Shown here: positions 17,505-26,877 of the stretch, in pieces
How positions within the stretch are numbered: the stretch's first letter is position 1
Layout: each line of letters opens with the position of its first letter
NCBI GenBank assembly: GCA_021786385.1
Contig: JAJYNJ010000036.1
Span: 1 to 40,987, forward strand
Origin: Chloroflexota bacterium
GTDB taxonomy: Bacteria; Chloroflexota; Limnocylindria; Limnocylindrales; CSP1-4
Direction of reading: 5' to 3'
DNA length: 40,987 bases
Translations under genes and position numbers: made by a program
Notes under the pieces: model-generated
The model's input: the letters and a program-made list of their open reading frames with translations, nothing else
What the model was told of the DNA's origin: nothing
Database searches by the model: none

Positions 17505-17732
17505 TCACGCTGTGCCGTCGGACTCGTCCGTGTCCGGAGCACCGTCCGGCATCTCCGGGCGCGCACGCCCCAGGTGCTGCTCGATGAACGGCACGATCCC
17601 CGCGGTCCCCTCGAGCATCTGATGTTCGTCGCTTCCGACCAGCTCGATCCGGCCCCGCCACCGCGGATCGTCGACGTCCCCCTCCGGGTGCAGGCGAACG
17701 ACAAAGACCCGGTAGGATGGATACGCGTTCAT
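17505..17732 (-). CDS. Small hypothetical protein, 75 residues
   Basis: Not recognised. The 75-residue product has a beta-rich first half (YRVFVVRLHPEG, WRGRIELVGSDE), a helix FIEQHLGRA near residue 50, and an acidic tail. AGGTGG precedes the ATG at 17732 by 3 bases, a tight spacing. It is first in the likely trio with the membrane protein and lipoprotein and is divergent from the BTAD regulator, whose best start lies 65 bases away. The frame is open further upstream, but that would run through the regulator gene. Confidence 0.6.
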   Translation of the reverse strand: MNAYPSYRVFVVRLHPEGDVDDPRWRGRIELVGSDEHQMLEGTAGIVPFIEQHLGRARPEMPDGAPDTDESDGTA

Positions 17733-17797
17733 GGCCCACCTGTGGCACGTGTCGTGCACGGTGTACCGCCCGGCCAGCGACCACGGATGAAACGCCG

Positions 17798-19888
17798 GTG
17801 AAACACGAGGGAGAGCGAGCGCTCGAGGGCCAGGGCCGTGACCCAGAGCCCGCGCAGATCGACGCGGCGTTCGCCGGCGGTGACCTGGATCGTGCCACCG
17901 AGCTCGTGGAGGCGGCTGGACAGGCGCTCTTCCTGGGTCGGCTACAGATCCCGCTCGACCGGCTCGAAGGCTGGCTCGACCGGCTGCGGCCGTGGGTCCA
18001 GGAACGGCCGTGGCTCCTCTATTACCAGGCATGGATCTGGTCCGGCCAGCGACGGCACGCACTGGCCAGCGTGGCGCTCCGGCGCGTCGAGGACCTCGTT
18101 CGTCGAGAGGCAGCCACCCCAGGCCGGGCACAGGCGCTCATTGCCGTCAAGCTCGCGCAAGGCGTCGTCGCTGAGCGTGACGCCAATCTCGTTGCAGCGC
18201 GGGAGGCGTTCGCCGCGGCGCGGCAACTCTTGGGCGAATCCCGCTACCCCGAGCCGTGGATCGATCCGGCGGACGCCGAACGGTGGCGCTCGTGCGATCC
18301 GTCGGGCGCCGCCGCGTTCTACCTGGAGGCGATTCCAGCCTTCGCGGGCGCCGGCGAGCCGCTCCCGTTGGCGCGCTGCATCCACAACTTGTCGATGGAG
18401 CTGCTGCGGCGGGGCGAGCCCGCCATGGCGCGCCGCGCCGCCCGAAGGGCAGTCGAGCTCAAGCGTGGCCTCGGTCCCGAGTCGGCGCTGGCGAATTCGT
18501 TGAACACGTTGGGGATTGCGGAGCGCTGGCTCGGGCTCTACTCGGAGGCGCGGGCGAGCCTCATGGAGGCCCGGCAGCTCGCTGCGGCGTCTGGCAATCG
18601 CCTGATCGCCGCATACGCCACGAACAACCTCGCCGAAGTGGAACGCGACGCCAGGGGCTGGGCAAAGGCGCAGGAGCTCTACGAGGAGTCCTTGGCGGCC
18701 AAGGAGGCACTCCATGACGAGTACGGGCTCGCCTACGGACTCCGGTCTCTGGCCACCCTCAAGCGTTGGACCGGCGATCTCGCATCCGCTCGCGAGCTGA
18801 TCGAGCGGGCTTGTCGGCTGCGCGAGCCCGCGGCCGACCCACTCGAGGCTGCCGAGCTGCGGCTCGAGACGGGCTTGGTGCTGGCGGGCCAAGGCGACCT
18901 CGAGGCCGCTAGGCCGGTCTTGCGTGAGGCGGCACTGCTGGCCGAGGGCGTCGATGCCAAGGGTGTCGCGACGCTCGCACACGTGGCCCTGGCGCTCCAG
19001 GACGGTGACGACGATGCGCTCCGGCTGGCACGCACGAGCGCTGAGCGGTTTCGCTTCGCGCCGCTCGTCGAGCGGGAGGTGGAGGCGCAGTCGCGCGCCG
19101 TCTCCGGGCCGAGTCCGGGGCCGCATCTCACGCTCCTGCCGGCTGCAGCAGCGGATCAACTGCGGGCTTGGGTGCTGGGCGAATTCCGCCTGGAGCTCGC
19201 AGGACGGCCGGTCGATCTCGACGCGTGGCGCAGCAAGCGGGCGGGCGAGCTCGTCCGCGTCTTGGTGGCGACGCGGGCACGGTGGGCCACGCGCGACGAG
19301 TTGATCGAGTGGCTCTGGCCGGATGCGGAGCGGCCGGAAGGCAGCCTCAACGCCGCCGTGAATGCCGCTCGGCGCGGATTGGAGCGCGTCGGCGGCCCCG
19401 GGCCCTGGATCCTGCGCCAGGGCGAGCGCTACCGGCTCGCAGGGGTCGCGTGGGTCGACGCCGACGTCTTGGCAGCGCGGTACGCGGCCGCGCGCGCTGC
19501 GCACGCCCGAGGGGACCGCGAGCAGGCGTGGGTAGCCCTAGCCCAGGCGCGCGAGCTCTACGTCGGTGAAGCGTATGCGGCCGACCGGTACGCGGAGTGG
19601 GCCGCGCCCGAACGCGCGCGTCTGGCCGAACTGGTGCAGCTCGTCCGCGAGGGGTCCGCCGCGCTGGCGCTCGAACTGGGGCGCCTGGAGGATACGATAT
19701 TGCTCGCTCTGGACGCGATTGACGCCGAGCCGACCCGCGAGACCGCCTACCAACTCCTGATCCGCGCCTACCTGGCCCGCGGCGACCGGGCGGCGGCTGT
19801 GCATGCCCTGGCCCGTTGTCGGAGTGCGCTGCAGGAAGAACTGGGCGTCGCGCCGAGCCCGGTCACCGAGGCGCTGCTGCGGGATTGA
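17798..19888 (+). CDS. TPR - winged helix - BTAD transcriptional regulator
   Basis: A 696-residue regulator. Residues 1 to about 440 are helical TPR-type repeats (examples: SLNTLGIAERWLGLYSEA, NNLAEVERDARGWAKAQELY). A winged-helix DNA-binding domain of the OmpR/SARP kind spans about 453-545 (VLGEFRLELAGRPVDL, DELIEWLWPDA, LNAAVNAARRGLERV). A BTAD domain follows to the end (about 551-696). This is SARP-type architecture, but with the TPR array first and the DNA-binding unit near the C-terminus; no AAA+/NB-ARC ATPase domain is present. The GTG at 17798 is chosen because an ATG at 17717 would overlap the divergent gene; neither has a strong ribosome binding site. The divergent envelope trio is the obvious candidate target. 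Confidence 0.88.
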   Translation: MKHEGERALEGQGRDPEPAQIDAAFAGGDLDRATELVEAAGQALFLGRLQIPLDRLEGWLDRLRPWVQERPWLLYYQAWIWSGQRRHALASVALRRVEDLVRREAATPGRAQALIAVKLAQGVVAERDANLVAAREAFAAARQLLGESRYPEPWIDPADAERWRSCDPSGAAAFYLEAIPAFAGAGEPLPLARCIHNLSMELLRRGEPAMARRAARRAVELKRGLGPESALANSLNTLGIAERWLGLYSEARASLMEARQLAAASGNRLIAAYATNNLAEVERDARGWAKAQELYEESLAAKEALHDEYGLAYGLRSLATLKRWTGDLASARELIERACRLREPAADPLEAAELRLETGLVLAGQGDLEAARPVLREAALLAEGVDAKGVATLAHVALALQDGDDDALRLARTSAERFRFAPLVEREVEAQSRAVSGPSPGPHLTLLPAAAADQLRAWVLGEFRLELAGRPVDLDAWRSKRAGELVRVLVATRARWATRDELIEWLWPDAERPEGSLNAAVNAARRGLERVGGPGPWILRQGERYRLAGVAWVDADVLAARYAAARAAHARGDREQAWVALAQARELYVGEAYAADRYAEWAAPERARLAELVQLVREGSAALALELGRLEDTILLALDAIDAEPTRETAYQLLIRAYLARGDRAAAVHALARCRSALQEELGVAPSPVTEALLRD

Positions 19889-19973
19889 TGGCACACCGCG
19901 CCGCAGGCCGGGCGAGGGCGCTGGCGGCGGTCCGCCTGCGTGGGTGGAGCGGCTCTGCGCTGCCCGCGGGGCG

Positions 19974-21560
19974 TCAGTGCACGCGCTTCTCGTAGCCGCG
20001 CCAGAACGGCTCCCGCAGCTCGCTCTTCAGGATCTTGCCGGTGCCACCCTTCGGCAGCTGGTCACGGAACTCGATGCGCTTGGGGATCTTGAAGCTCGCC
20101 AGCCGCTCCCGGCAGTGCGCGATCAATTCGTCAGCGGTGGCAGCGGCGCCGGGCTTCAGCACGGCCACGGCCACCGGCACCTCGCCCCAGGTGTCATCGG
20201 GCGCCGCAACCACCGCGCATTCGAAGACCGCGGGATGCGCGTAGAGGGCGTTCTCGATCTCCACCGACGAGATGTTCTCGCCGCCACTAATGATCACGTC
20301 CTTCGCGCGGTCCTTGATCGTGATGTAGCCCTCGTCGTCGATGGTCGCCATGTCCCCGGTATGGAACCAGCCGTCGCGAATGGCGGCCGCCGTCGCTTCG
20401 GGGTCGCGGTAGTACCCCTCCATCACGACGTTCGAGCGCACGATGATCTCCCCGAGCTGCTCGCCGTCGGGACGGACGTCTCTCCCCTCCCCCGTCACCA
20501 CGCGGACCCGGACGCCGGGGATGGCCCAGCCGGTCGTGGCCTGGCGTTCGAGGCGGCGCTCCGGCGGCTCGGTCGTGAGCAAGTGCTGACGCGGCAAGGC
20601 GATCGTGAGGACCGGCGAGGTCTCGCTGAGCCCGTACCCCACGACAGCCGTCACGTGCAGGCGCTCCTCCAAGGCGCGGATGAGCGCCGGCGAGGACGGG
20701 GCACCCCCCACGATCACGTAGCGCAGGCTCGAGAGATCGTGCTGTTCAAGCGCCGGGCTCGCCAGCACGGCGTTGAAGACGGTCGGAACCCCGAGCAGGT
20801 GGGTGATGCGATGGCGCTCGACCAACGCGAGGAGCGCCGCAGGGTCGAAGCGGCGCAGCATCACGTGCTGGCCGCCGACGAGCGTCATCCAGTGCGGCGC
20901 GCCCCACCCGTTGACATGGAAGAGCGGCACCACGTGCAAGATCGAGTCCGCGTCGGAGATGCGGAGCGCCAAGGCGGCTTGGAGCGCGTGTAGGTAGAGC
21001 GTCCGGTGGGTCAGCGCGACGCCCTTCGGGCGTCCGGTGGTCCCGCTCGTGTAGAAGAGCTCGGCAACCGCGTTCTCGTCGAGCTCGGCGGGCGGTTCGT
21101 CGGGCGACCCGGCGGCCAGGAGCCCCTCGTACTCGTGCGTCGCGGGTCCTTGGGGTTCGCCTTCCATGACCACGAAGGCGGGGTGAGCGGTCAGGCTGGG
21201 CGCGATCCGTTCCACGAGCGGGGCGAAGTCGGCGTGGTAGAAGACGGCCTTGGAACCCGAATGGTCGAGGATGTACCCGATGTCGTCGGGGGTGAGCCTG
21301 ATATTGATCGGGTTGAGGACGGCGCCGGCCTCCAGCACGCCGTAGTACGCCTCGAGCAGCTGGTGCGTGTTGTAGGTGATGAAGCTGACACGGTCGTGAG
21401 GCTGCACGCCGAGGCCACGGAGCGCGCTCGCCAAGCGATGCGTGCGCTCGGCGTACTCGCGGTAGGTGAGGCTACGCTCGCCGTCGATCACGCCGATGCG
21501 GCCGCCGAAGTAGGCTGCGGCTCGGTCGCGAAACTCCAGGACCGAGAGGGGCACGATCAT
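19974..21560 (-). CDS. Fatty acyl-CoA synthetase (AMP-forming, ANL family)
   Basis: Activates a fatty or related acid to its CoA thioester via an acyl-adenylate. The 528 residues show the phosphate loop YTSGTTGRPKGV, GYGLSETSP, GWFHTGDMATIDDEGY, the hinge region IKDRAKDVIISGGENIS, and the C-terminal catalytic lysine in GGTGKILK. The sequence pattern (VPLFHVNGWG) is that of medium- to long-chain acyl-CoA ligases rather than acetyl-CoA synthetase; the chain length preferred cannot be told. GGAGGAGG with an 8-base spacer supports the ATG at 21560. It follows feoC by 93 bases on the same strand and converges with the BTAD gene. Its product would feed acyl-CoA dehydrogenases that pass electrons to the ETF system encoded at 3917-7490. 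Confidence 0.94.
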   Translation of the reverse strand: MIVPLSVLEFRDRAAAYFGGRIGVIDGERSLTYREYAERTHRLASALRGLGVQPHDRVSFITYNTHQLLEAYYGVLEAGAVLNPINIRLTPDDIGYILDHSGSKAVFYHADFAPLVERIAPSLTAHPAFVVMEGEPQGPATHEYEGLLAAGSPDEPPAELDENAVAELFYTSGTTGRPKGVALTHRTLYLHALQAALALRISDADSILHVVPLFHVNGWGAPHWMTLVGGQHVMLRRFDPAALLALVERHRITHLLGVPTVFNAVLASPALEQHDLSSLRYVIVGGAPSSPALIRALEERLHVTAVVGYGLSETSPVLTIALPRQHLLTTEPPERRLERQATTGWAIPGVRVRVVTGEGRDVRPDGEQLGEIIVRSNVVMEGYYRDPEATAAAIRDGWFHTGDMATIDDEGYITIKDRAKDVIISGGENISSVEIENALYAHPAVFECAVVAAPDDTWGEVPVAVAVLKPGAAATADELIAHCRERLASFKIPKRIEFRDQLPKGGTGKILKSELREPFWRGYEKRVH

Positions 21561-21653
21561 CTCCAGGGCCTCCTCCAGCGTGTCCGGGCATCCTCCGGCG
21601 GGAGACCGGGCGGGTGCCGCGTGGTCGCGAGGATAGCCCGCGGCAGGCGCGTG

Positions 21654-22025
21654 TCAATCGGTCGACGCGGGTCGTGTGGACGCGGGGCGCGTCGTCGCCG
21701 CGCGGCGGCCGCGCGGCGTCAACACCCAGCCACGCCCCAGACCGCCGAGCACGCAGCTCGCGCGCAGCGGGCAACCGGAGCAGCCGGCGCTGCAGCTCGC
21801 CGCGACGGCCCGCAGATACCCGCGCCGCTCGAGGCCCGCGATGATGGCCCCGACCAGGGCTTCGCTGATGCCGAGCTGCCGGGCCAGGTCGGCCGGAGTC
21901 CGGAATCCGCCCACCTTCAGACGCTCGAGCAACGCACCGACGATGCCCTGTTCGCCGGCCGTGGTGATCGGATCACGCACGGCAGCCAGCGCACGGCGGT
22001 GGGCGCCCCGCGGCCTAGCCGGCAT
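21654..22025 (-). CDS. feoC: FeoC-like winged-helix regulator with four cysteines
   Basis: A 123-residue protein whose middle is a winged helix (GIVGALLERLKVGGFRTPADLARQLGIS...LVGAIIAGLERRGYL), followed by C78-x3-C82-x2-C85-x5-C91. FeoC proteins combine just such a winged helix with a cysteine-rich wing that can bind an iron-sulfur cluster, and are thought to regulate or stabilise FeoB. The longer C-terminal tail, rich in Arg, Ala and Thr, is not conserved-looking. The ATG at 22025 lies inside the end of feoB (11-base overlap), consistent with a coupled feoABC operon. DNA binding, protein binding or both remain possible. Confidence 0.8.
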   Translation of the reverse strand: MPARPRGAHRRALAAVRDPITTAGEQGIVGALLERLKVGGFRTPADLARQLGISEALVGAIIAGLERRGYLRAVAASCSAGCSGCPLRASCVLGGLGRGWVLTPRGRRAATTRPASTRPASTD

Positions 22026-24039
22026 GGAGCCACGTCCCGACGCGGTACACGATGGCGCCGGCTGAGAGCGAGATGACGAGCAGGAGCCCGAGATCCACAA
22101 GCGCCCACTTCCAGCCGCCGCTCTCCTGTCGGATGACGGCGACGGTCGCCACGCAGGGGATGAAGAGCATCTGGACGACGAGGAACGCCAGACCTGCCGC
22201 CGGCGTCACGGTGGGGGCCAAGTTGGCGGCCAAGTCGGTGCCGCCCCGACCGGATGTGAAGAGGATCCCGAGGGTGGCGATCGTGTTCTCCTTGGCCACG
22301 AAACTCGTCAGCAAGGCCACGATCATCTGCCAGTCGAGTCCCAGGTGGGCGCCGAGCGGGGCGAAGGACCGACCGATCGCCGCGAGGTAGCTGGTCTCCA
22401 TCTCTCTGGTCGGGAACGTCGCGAGCACCCAGACCAGCACGGAAAGGACCACGATGATGCCGCCTGCCTTCTTGAGGAACGCGACCGTCCGTTGCCACAC
22501 GGCAAGCGAGATGGTGCGGACGTTGGGCAGATGGTAGAGGGGCAGTTCCATGATGAACGCGGCGTGCTTGCCGCCGAAGGCGAACCGGTGCAGCAGGACG
22601 CCGGTGAGCGCGAGTGTCGCCAGGCTCAGGCCGACGAGCGCCCACATCACCCAAAAGGCCGCGGCGCCGAAGAAGATCGGCGCGAGGACCGTCACTACCG
22701 CCATGCGCGCCGTGCATGGCACGAGCGGCGCGACCAGGATGGTGAGGAGGCGTGCCTTGGGCGAATCGATGATGCGGGTGCCCAGGACCGCCGGGACGTT
22801 GCACCCGAAGCCCAGGAGCAGCGGGAAGAACGACTTGCCGTGCAGGCCCATGAGGTGCATGTAGCGGTCCATGACGTAGGCGATGCGCGCCATGTAGCCG
22901 ACGTCCTCCAGGAGCGCGAGGACGGCGAAGAAGATGAGCAGGATCGGCAGGAACGTGATGACCGTCCCGGCCCCCGCCAGCACCCCGTCCGCGAGCACGC
23001 CCGATAGCCACCAGGGCGCCCCGGCAAGGACCTGGTGCAGCCATGACGCGCCGCCCTCGACGAAATACGTGTCGAGGAGACCCTGCAGCGGCGCGCCGAT
23101 CGCGTACGCCAGCCAGAAGACGGCGCCCAGGATGGCCAGCACGAGGAGCAGCCCCCAGAACGGGTGCGTCGCGACCCGGTCGATCTCGTCGGTCAGGACG
23201 ACCTGTCCGACGCGCGGCCGGGAGACGGCGGCGCGCACCATCCGGGCGATCCATTCGTACCGGCTGCTGGCGATCTCGAGGATCGCGTCTTCGTGCCGCA
23301 GGAGGAGCGCATCGACCTGCTCCCACTCGCTCGGCGACAAGCGCTCGCGGATCATCTGTGAGATCTCGGTGTCGCCTTCGAGCAGCTTGAGTGCCACCCA
23401 GTCGTGCGGATAGGGCGCTGGCACGGCAGGCGCCACCAGCCGCTCGAGTTCTTGGGCCACACGTTGCTGCTCTGGGTCGATCTGCGGTCGCGAGGGGGCG
23501 TAGCCCGCTGGGTCGCGGGCCGTGCGCAGGATCACCTGGACCAGTTCCCGGACGCCCTGGTTCTTCACGGCGATCATCGGCACCACCGGCAGCTTGAGGG
23601 CGCTCTCCAGCACCGCGGGTTCGACGTGGATGCCACGTCGTTCGGCGACGTCCAGCATGTTGAGAGCGACGACGACGGGGGCCGGCAGCGCGAGCAACTC
23701 TGCCAGGAGGTACAGATTGCGCTCGAGGGCGGCGACATTGACGATCAGCACCACGAGGTCCGGGCGCTCCTTGATGACGAAATCCCGCGCAACCCGTTCC
23801 TCGGGCGAGTCCGCCGTCAGGCTGTACGTACCCGGGAGGTCGACCAGCTTGATCTCGACGCCTTCTTCACCGCGAGCGTAGTGCACACCCGTCTTCTGCT
23901 CGACCGTCTTGCCGGGCCAGTTGCCGACATGCTGGCTCAACCCGGTCAACATGTTGAAGACGGTGGACTTGCCGACGTTGGGCTGGCCGGCCAGGGCAAC
24001 CGTGATCTGGCGCGTTGCGGCGCCCTGTGTCACGGTCAT
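22015..24039 (-). CDS. feoB: Ferrous iron transporter FeoB
   Basis: Inner-membrane Fe(II) transporter, 674 residues. The cytoplasmic G domain has G1 GQPNVGKST (18-26), G2 around TVEQKTG, G3 DLPGTYSL and G4 NMLD, followed by the helical spacer domain. From about residue 275 come the membrane segments with two Gate regions, including the LLLGFGCNVPAVLGTR stretch whose cysteine is conserved in the family, and a C-terminal set of helices. Length is within the usual 650-780. The ATG overlaps the feoA stop codon as ATGA and the 3' end overlaps feoC, so the three are translationally coupled. Confidence 0.97.
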   Translation of the reverse strand: MTVTQGAATRQITVALAGQPNVGKSTVFNMLTGLSQHVGNWPGKTVEQKTGVHYARGEEGVEIKLVDLPGTYSLTADSPEERVARDFVIKERPDLVVLIVNVAALERNLYLLAELLALPAPVVVALNMLDVAERRGIHVEPAVLESALKLPVVPMIAVKNQGVRELVQVILRTARDPAGYAPSRPQIDPEQQRVAQELERLVAPAVPAPYPHDWVALKLLEGDTEISQMIRERLSPSEWEQVDALLLRHEDAILEIASSRYEWIARMVRAAVSRPRVGQVVLTDEIDRVATHPFWGLLLVLAILGAVFWLAYAIGAPLQGLLDTYFVEGGASWLHQVLAGAPWWLSGVLADGVLAGAGTVITFLPILLIFFAVLALLEDVGYMARIAYVMDRYMHLMGLHGKSFFPLLLGFGCNVPAVLGTRIIDSPKARLLTILVAPLVPCTARMAVVTVLAPIFFGAAAFWVMWALVGLSLATLALTGVLLHRFAFGGKHAAFIMELPLYHLPNVRTISLAVWQRTVAFLKKAGGIIVVLSVLVWVLATFPTREMETSYLAAIGRSFAPLGAHLGLDWQMIVALLTSFVAKENTIATLGILFTSGRGGTDLAANLAPTVTPAAGLAFLVVQMLFIPCVATVAVIRQESGGWKWALVDLGLLLVISLSAGAIVYRVGTWLHAG

Positions 24040-24356
24040 GCGGGGCGCTCACCCGCGGGCGCGGGCGCGGTCGCGGGCGCGGCGGGCGGCCCGACCTGCA
24101 CCAGCACGCGCCCGGCTTCGCGACGTCCCAGGGCGATCCGACTCTCGCGGACGAGCGCGATCAACGGTCCGCGGCCGTAGTTCTGCATGACCCGGATCGG
24201 GGCGCCGACGGTGAACCCCAAGGCCGTCATCCGGCTCAAGAAGCCGGTGCCGCCACGCAGCTCACAGACGACGCCATGAGCTCCGGCTGGCAGGTCACCC
24301 AACGGGGTGGGTGGCGCCCCGCGACCATTCGATCCCTGCATCTCGCAGCGGTCCAT
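24036..24356 (-). CDS. feoA: Ferrous iron transport protein FeoA
   Basis: A 106-residue cytoplasmic SH3-like protein that partners FeoB. The core, from LGDLPAG to RVLVQV (about 19-88), includes GFLSRMTALGFTVGAPIRVMQ and RESRIALGRREAGRVLV, the usual FeoA pattern. The last 15 or so residues are an Ala/Pro tail. GGGGAGGG precedes the ATG at 24356; an internal ATG five codons on is also possible. The gap of 165 bases to hflX may hold the feo promoter, but no Fur or DtxR/IdeR box was recognised in it. Confidence 0.92.
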   Translation of the reverse strand: MDRCEMQGSNGRGAPPTPLGDLPAGAHGVVCELRGGTGFLSRMTALGFTVGAPIRVMQNYGRGPLIALVRESRIALGRREAGRVLVQVGPPAAPATAPAPAGERPA

Positions 24357-24521
24357 CGCCCTCCCCTGAGCGGGGCTCCTCTCACCCCGGCCGAACGACG
24401 GGTCGGCCGACGCAATTCAGAGCCACACGGTCAGATTTGTGCTATCAGTACCGCCCACCGGTACGGTCGCTGCCTAGAGCGGAAGGTCCCGTTGCGTGGC
24501 GCCATAGGGCCCGCTGGTCCG

Positions 24522-25811
24522 TCACGGAGCAAGCCCTGGCGCAGCCACGGCGCGCAACTCCGCAGCCAGCTGTGGAGCGACTCGGCCGCGCACTCGCACG
24601 TCGGCGCCCCGGTACTCGATCTCGACCGTGCCGCGCTCGCGGACGCGGGCGATCAGCTCGCCCGCCGTGTACGGCACCACGGCGTCCACCTCCTCCCAGA
24701 GGTCCGCCAACAGCGCCGAGAGGCGCGCCCGCAGCGTGTCGAGTCCGTAGCCGGTGAGTGCCGAGATCAGCACGGCATCGCCGATGATCGGCGCCGGGTT
24801 CGTCTGGTCGCGTGCGCCCGACTCGAGCAGGTCGGCCTTGTTGTAGGCGACGAGACGCGGCTTCGTCCCCGCCCCGAGCTCGTCGAGGACCTGCTGGACG
24901 GTCATGCGGTGCTCGGCGAAGTGGGGATCGAAGGCGTCGACGACTTCGAGCAGCAGGTCGGCGCGCGTCACCTCCTCGAGCGTGGCGCGGAAGGCGTCGA
25001 CGAGCTGGTGCGGCAGCTTGTGGATGAAGCCGACGGTGTCGGTCAGGACCGCAGATTGCCCCTCGCCGAGTTTGACCGCGCGGCTGGTGGGGTCGAGCGT
25101 GGCGAAGAGCCGGTCCTCGGCGCGGGCGGCTTCCGCCCCCACCAGCGCGTTGAGGAGCGTCGACTTGCCCGCGTTGGTGTAACCGACGATGGCCACGGTA
25201 GGCACGAGCCGGCGGTCGCGCGAACGCGCAGCGACCTCGCGCTGGCGGCGCACGTCCCCCAGTCGGTCGCGCAGCCGGCGGATCCGCTCCCGGATCAGGC
25301 GCCGGTCCGTCTCGAGCTGGGACTCGCCCGGGCCGCGGGTACCGATCCCGCCGCCGGTGCGCGAGAGGTGTGTCCAGAGGCGGGTCAGCCGCGGCAGCTG
25401 GTACTCGAGCTGGGCCAGCTCGACCTGCAGGCGTCCCTCGTGGCTCCGGGCGTGCTGGGCGAAGATGTCGAGGATCAGGCCGCTCCGGTCGAGCACCTTG
25501 CAGCCCAACATCTCCTCGAGCGAGCGCTGCTGGTTGGGGGTCAGTTCGTCGTCGGCGATGAGCAGCGTGAACCCGGTCTCGGAGCGGGCCTGCACCAGTT
25601 CCTGTGCCTTGCCCTTGCCGACGTACCAGGTCGGGTCGGGTTGGCGACGGTGCTGCCACTCTGCGCCGACCACCTCGGCGCCGGCGGTGTCGGCGAGCGC
25701 GGCCAGTTCGTTGACGGACTCCTCAGCGGTCCAACCGGGCTCGGTCCCGGTATCGACGGCGATGAGAAAGGCGCGCTCCCGCGGCGGCTCGAGATCGATC
25801 AGTCGGGTCAT
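24522..25811 (-). CDS. hflX: Ribosome-associated GTPase HflX
   Basis: Splits stalled ribosomes during stress and binds the 50S subunit. The 429 residues comprise an N-terminal HflX domain (about 10-200), the family signature [15 protein letters not shown] (about 153-167), a G domain with G1 GYTNAGKST (210-218), G3 DTVGF and G4 NKAD, and a small C-terminal domain. GGAGGA sits just before the ATG at 25811. It lies 66 bases downstream of miaA, a hfl/mia association seen in many bacteria. Confidence 0.96.
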   Translation of the reverse strand: MTRLIDLEPPRERAFLIAVDTGTEPGWTAEESVNELAALADTAGAEVVGAEWQHRRQPDPTWYVGKGKAQELVQARSETGFTLLIADDELTPNQQRSLEEMLGCKVLDRSGLILDIFAQHARSHEGRLQVELAQLEYQLPRLTRLWTHLSRTGGGIGTRGPGESQLETDRRLIRERIRRLRDRLGDVRRQREVAARSRDRRLVPTVAIVGYTNAGKSTLLNALVGAEAARAEDRLFATLDPTSRAVKLGEGQSAVLTDTVGFIHKLPHQLVDAFRATLEEVTRADLLLEVVDAFDPHFAEHRMTVQQVLDELGAGTKPRLVAYNKADLLESGARDQTNPAPIIGDAVLISALTGYGLDTLRARLSALLADLWEEVDAVVPYTAGELIARVRERGTVEIEYRGADVRVRGRVAPQLAAELRAVAAPGLAP

Positions 25812-25877
25812 GGTCCTCCGTTGGTCAGGTTGCGCGGCAACTGTACCGCAGCGGCCGCCGCGGGCGTGGGCGGCGAC

Positions 25878-26873
25878 TCAACCGGCCCCAGCCGTCTCCA
25901 GGAACCGGCGCACTAGCTCCAGCGCCCTGGGGTATGGATCGTGCGCCGCGTCGATCCACTCGATCCCCGGTTCGGCGCGGAACCACGTGCGCTGCCGGCG
26001 GGCATACGCACGGGTCCGCACGATCGTCTCGGCGAGCGCCTCGGCGGTGGTGCGGCGTCCGTGCACGACCTCGATCGCCTCGCGGTAGCCGATCGCGCTG
26101 AGCGCCGGCAGGGTCGGGTCGTAGCGGGAGGCCAGCGTCGCCGCCTCGTGCAGCAGCCCGCCCGCGTACTGGCCCGCCGCGCGGTTCGCGATCCAGACCC
26201 GATGCGTGGCGTGCTCCACGCGCAATCCGATCCAGAGCACGGGAGCCGGGTATCCCTCGGGCTCGGGGGGCGGGCGATCCCCGACCAACGTCGCGCGCTC
26301 CAGGGCGCGCACGACGCGGCGGGGGTTGGCCAGGTCCGTGCGCGCAGCCAGGAGCGGCGCGATCTGCGCCAGTCGGGCGGCGAGGGCGGCGATCCCCTGG
26401 CGCGCCAGGTCCGCCTCGAGGCGTGCTCGCAGCTCGGGATCGTGTGGCGCCTCGGTGAGCGGCACGCCGCGGGCGACGGCGCGCAGGTAGAGCCCGGTGC
26501 CGCCGACGAGCAACGCGACCCGACCGCGGCGGGCGATCGCGGCGAGCGCGTCCAGCGCATGGCGCTGGTAGAGCGACACGCTGAACGGTTCGTCGGGGTT
26601 GACGAGATCCAGGCCGTGGTGCGGCACCAGCGCCCGTTCGGCCGGCGTCACCTTGGCCGTGCCGATGTCCATCCCGCGGTAGACCTGTCGCGAGTCGGCC
26701 GAGATGATCTCCGCGTTGCCGAGCGTCGTAGCCAGACGCAACGAGAGACGTGTCTTGCCGGTCGCGGTGGCGCCCGCGATGACGACCAGTGGGGGGAGGC
26801 GCGGAGGGAGACGGCGTGCGGCCTCGCCCTGCTCGCCCTGCTCGCCACGACCGCCGGACGACGGGGCGAGCAT
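25878..26873 (-). CDS. miaA: tRNA dimethylallyltransferase MiaA
   Basis: Transfers an isopentenyl group to A37 of tRNAs that read UNN codons; MiaB next door then methylthiolates the product. The 331 residues show the P-loop GATATGKT (34-41), the DSRQVYRGMDIGTAK segment, and VGGTGLYLRA. About 27 residues precede the core, including a low-complexity GEQGEQGE run. The ATG at 26873 is 4 bases after the miaB stop codon, so the pair is translationally coupled. Confidence 0.96.
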   Translation of the reverse strand: MLAPSSGGRGEQGEQGEAARRLPPRLPPLVVIAGATATGKTRLSLRLATTLGNAEIISADSRQVYRGMDIGTAKVTPAERALVPHHGLDLVNPDEPFSVSLYQRHALDALAAIARRGRVALLVGGTGLYLRAVARGVPLTEAPHDPELRARLEADLARQGIAALAARLAQIAPLLAARTDLANPRRVVRALERATLVGDRPPPEPEGYPAPVLWIGLRVEHATHRVWIANRAAGQYAGGLLHEAATLASRYDPTLPALSAIGYREAIEVVHGRRTTAEALAETIVRTRAYARRQRTWFRAEPGIEWIDAAHDPYPRALELVRRFLETAGAG

Positions 26874-26877
26874 CGGA

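Noticed and set aside
17942-19504. 520-codon minus-strand frame across the BTAD regulator
   Set aside because: The opposite strand encodes continuous TPR, winged helix and BTAD domains, so this frame is its shadow.
24357-24521. Fur or DtxR/IdeR box before feoA
   Set aside because: Expected from function, but no sequence in the gap resembles either consensus; only short GC hairpins were seen.
24015-25916. 633-codon plus-strand frame across feoA and hflX
   Set aside because: It is antisense to hflX and crosses the feoA gene and intergenic DNA with no ribosome binding site or domain.
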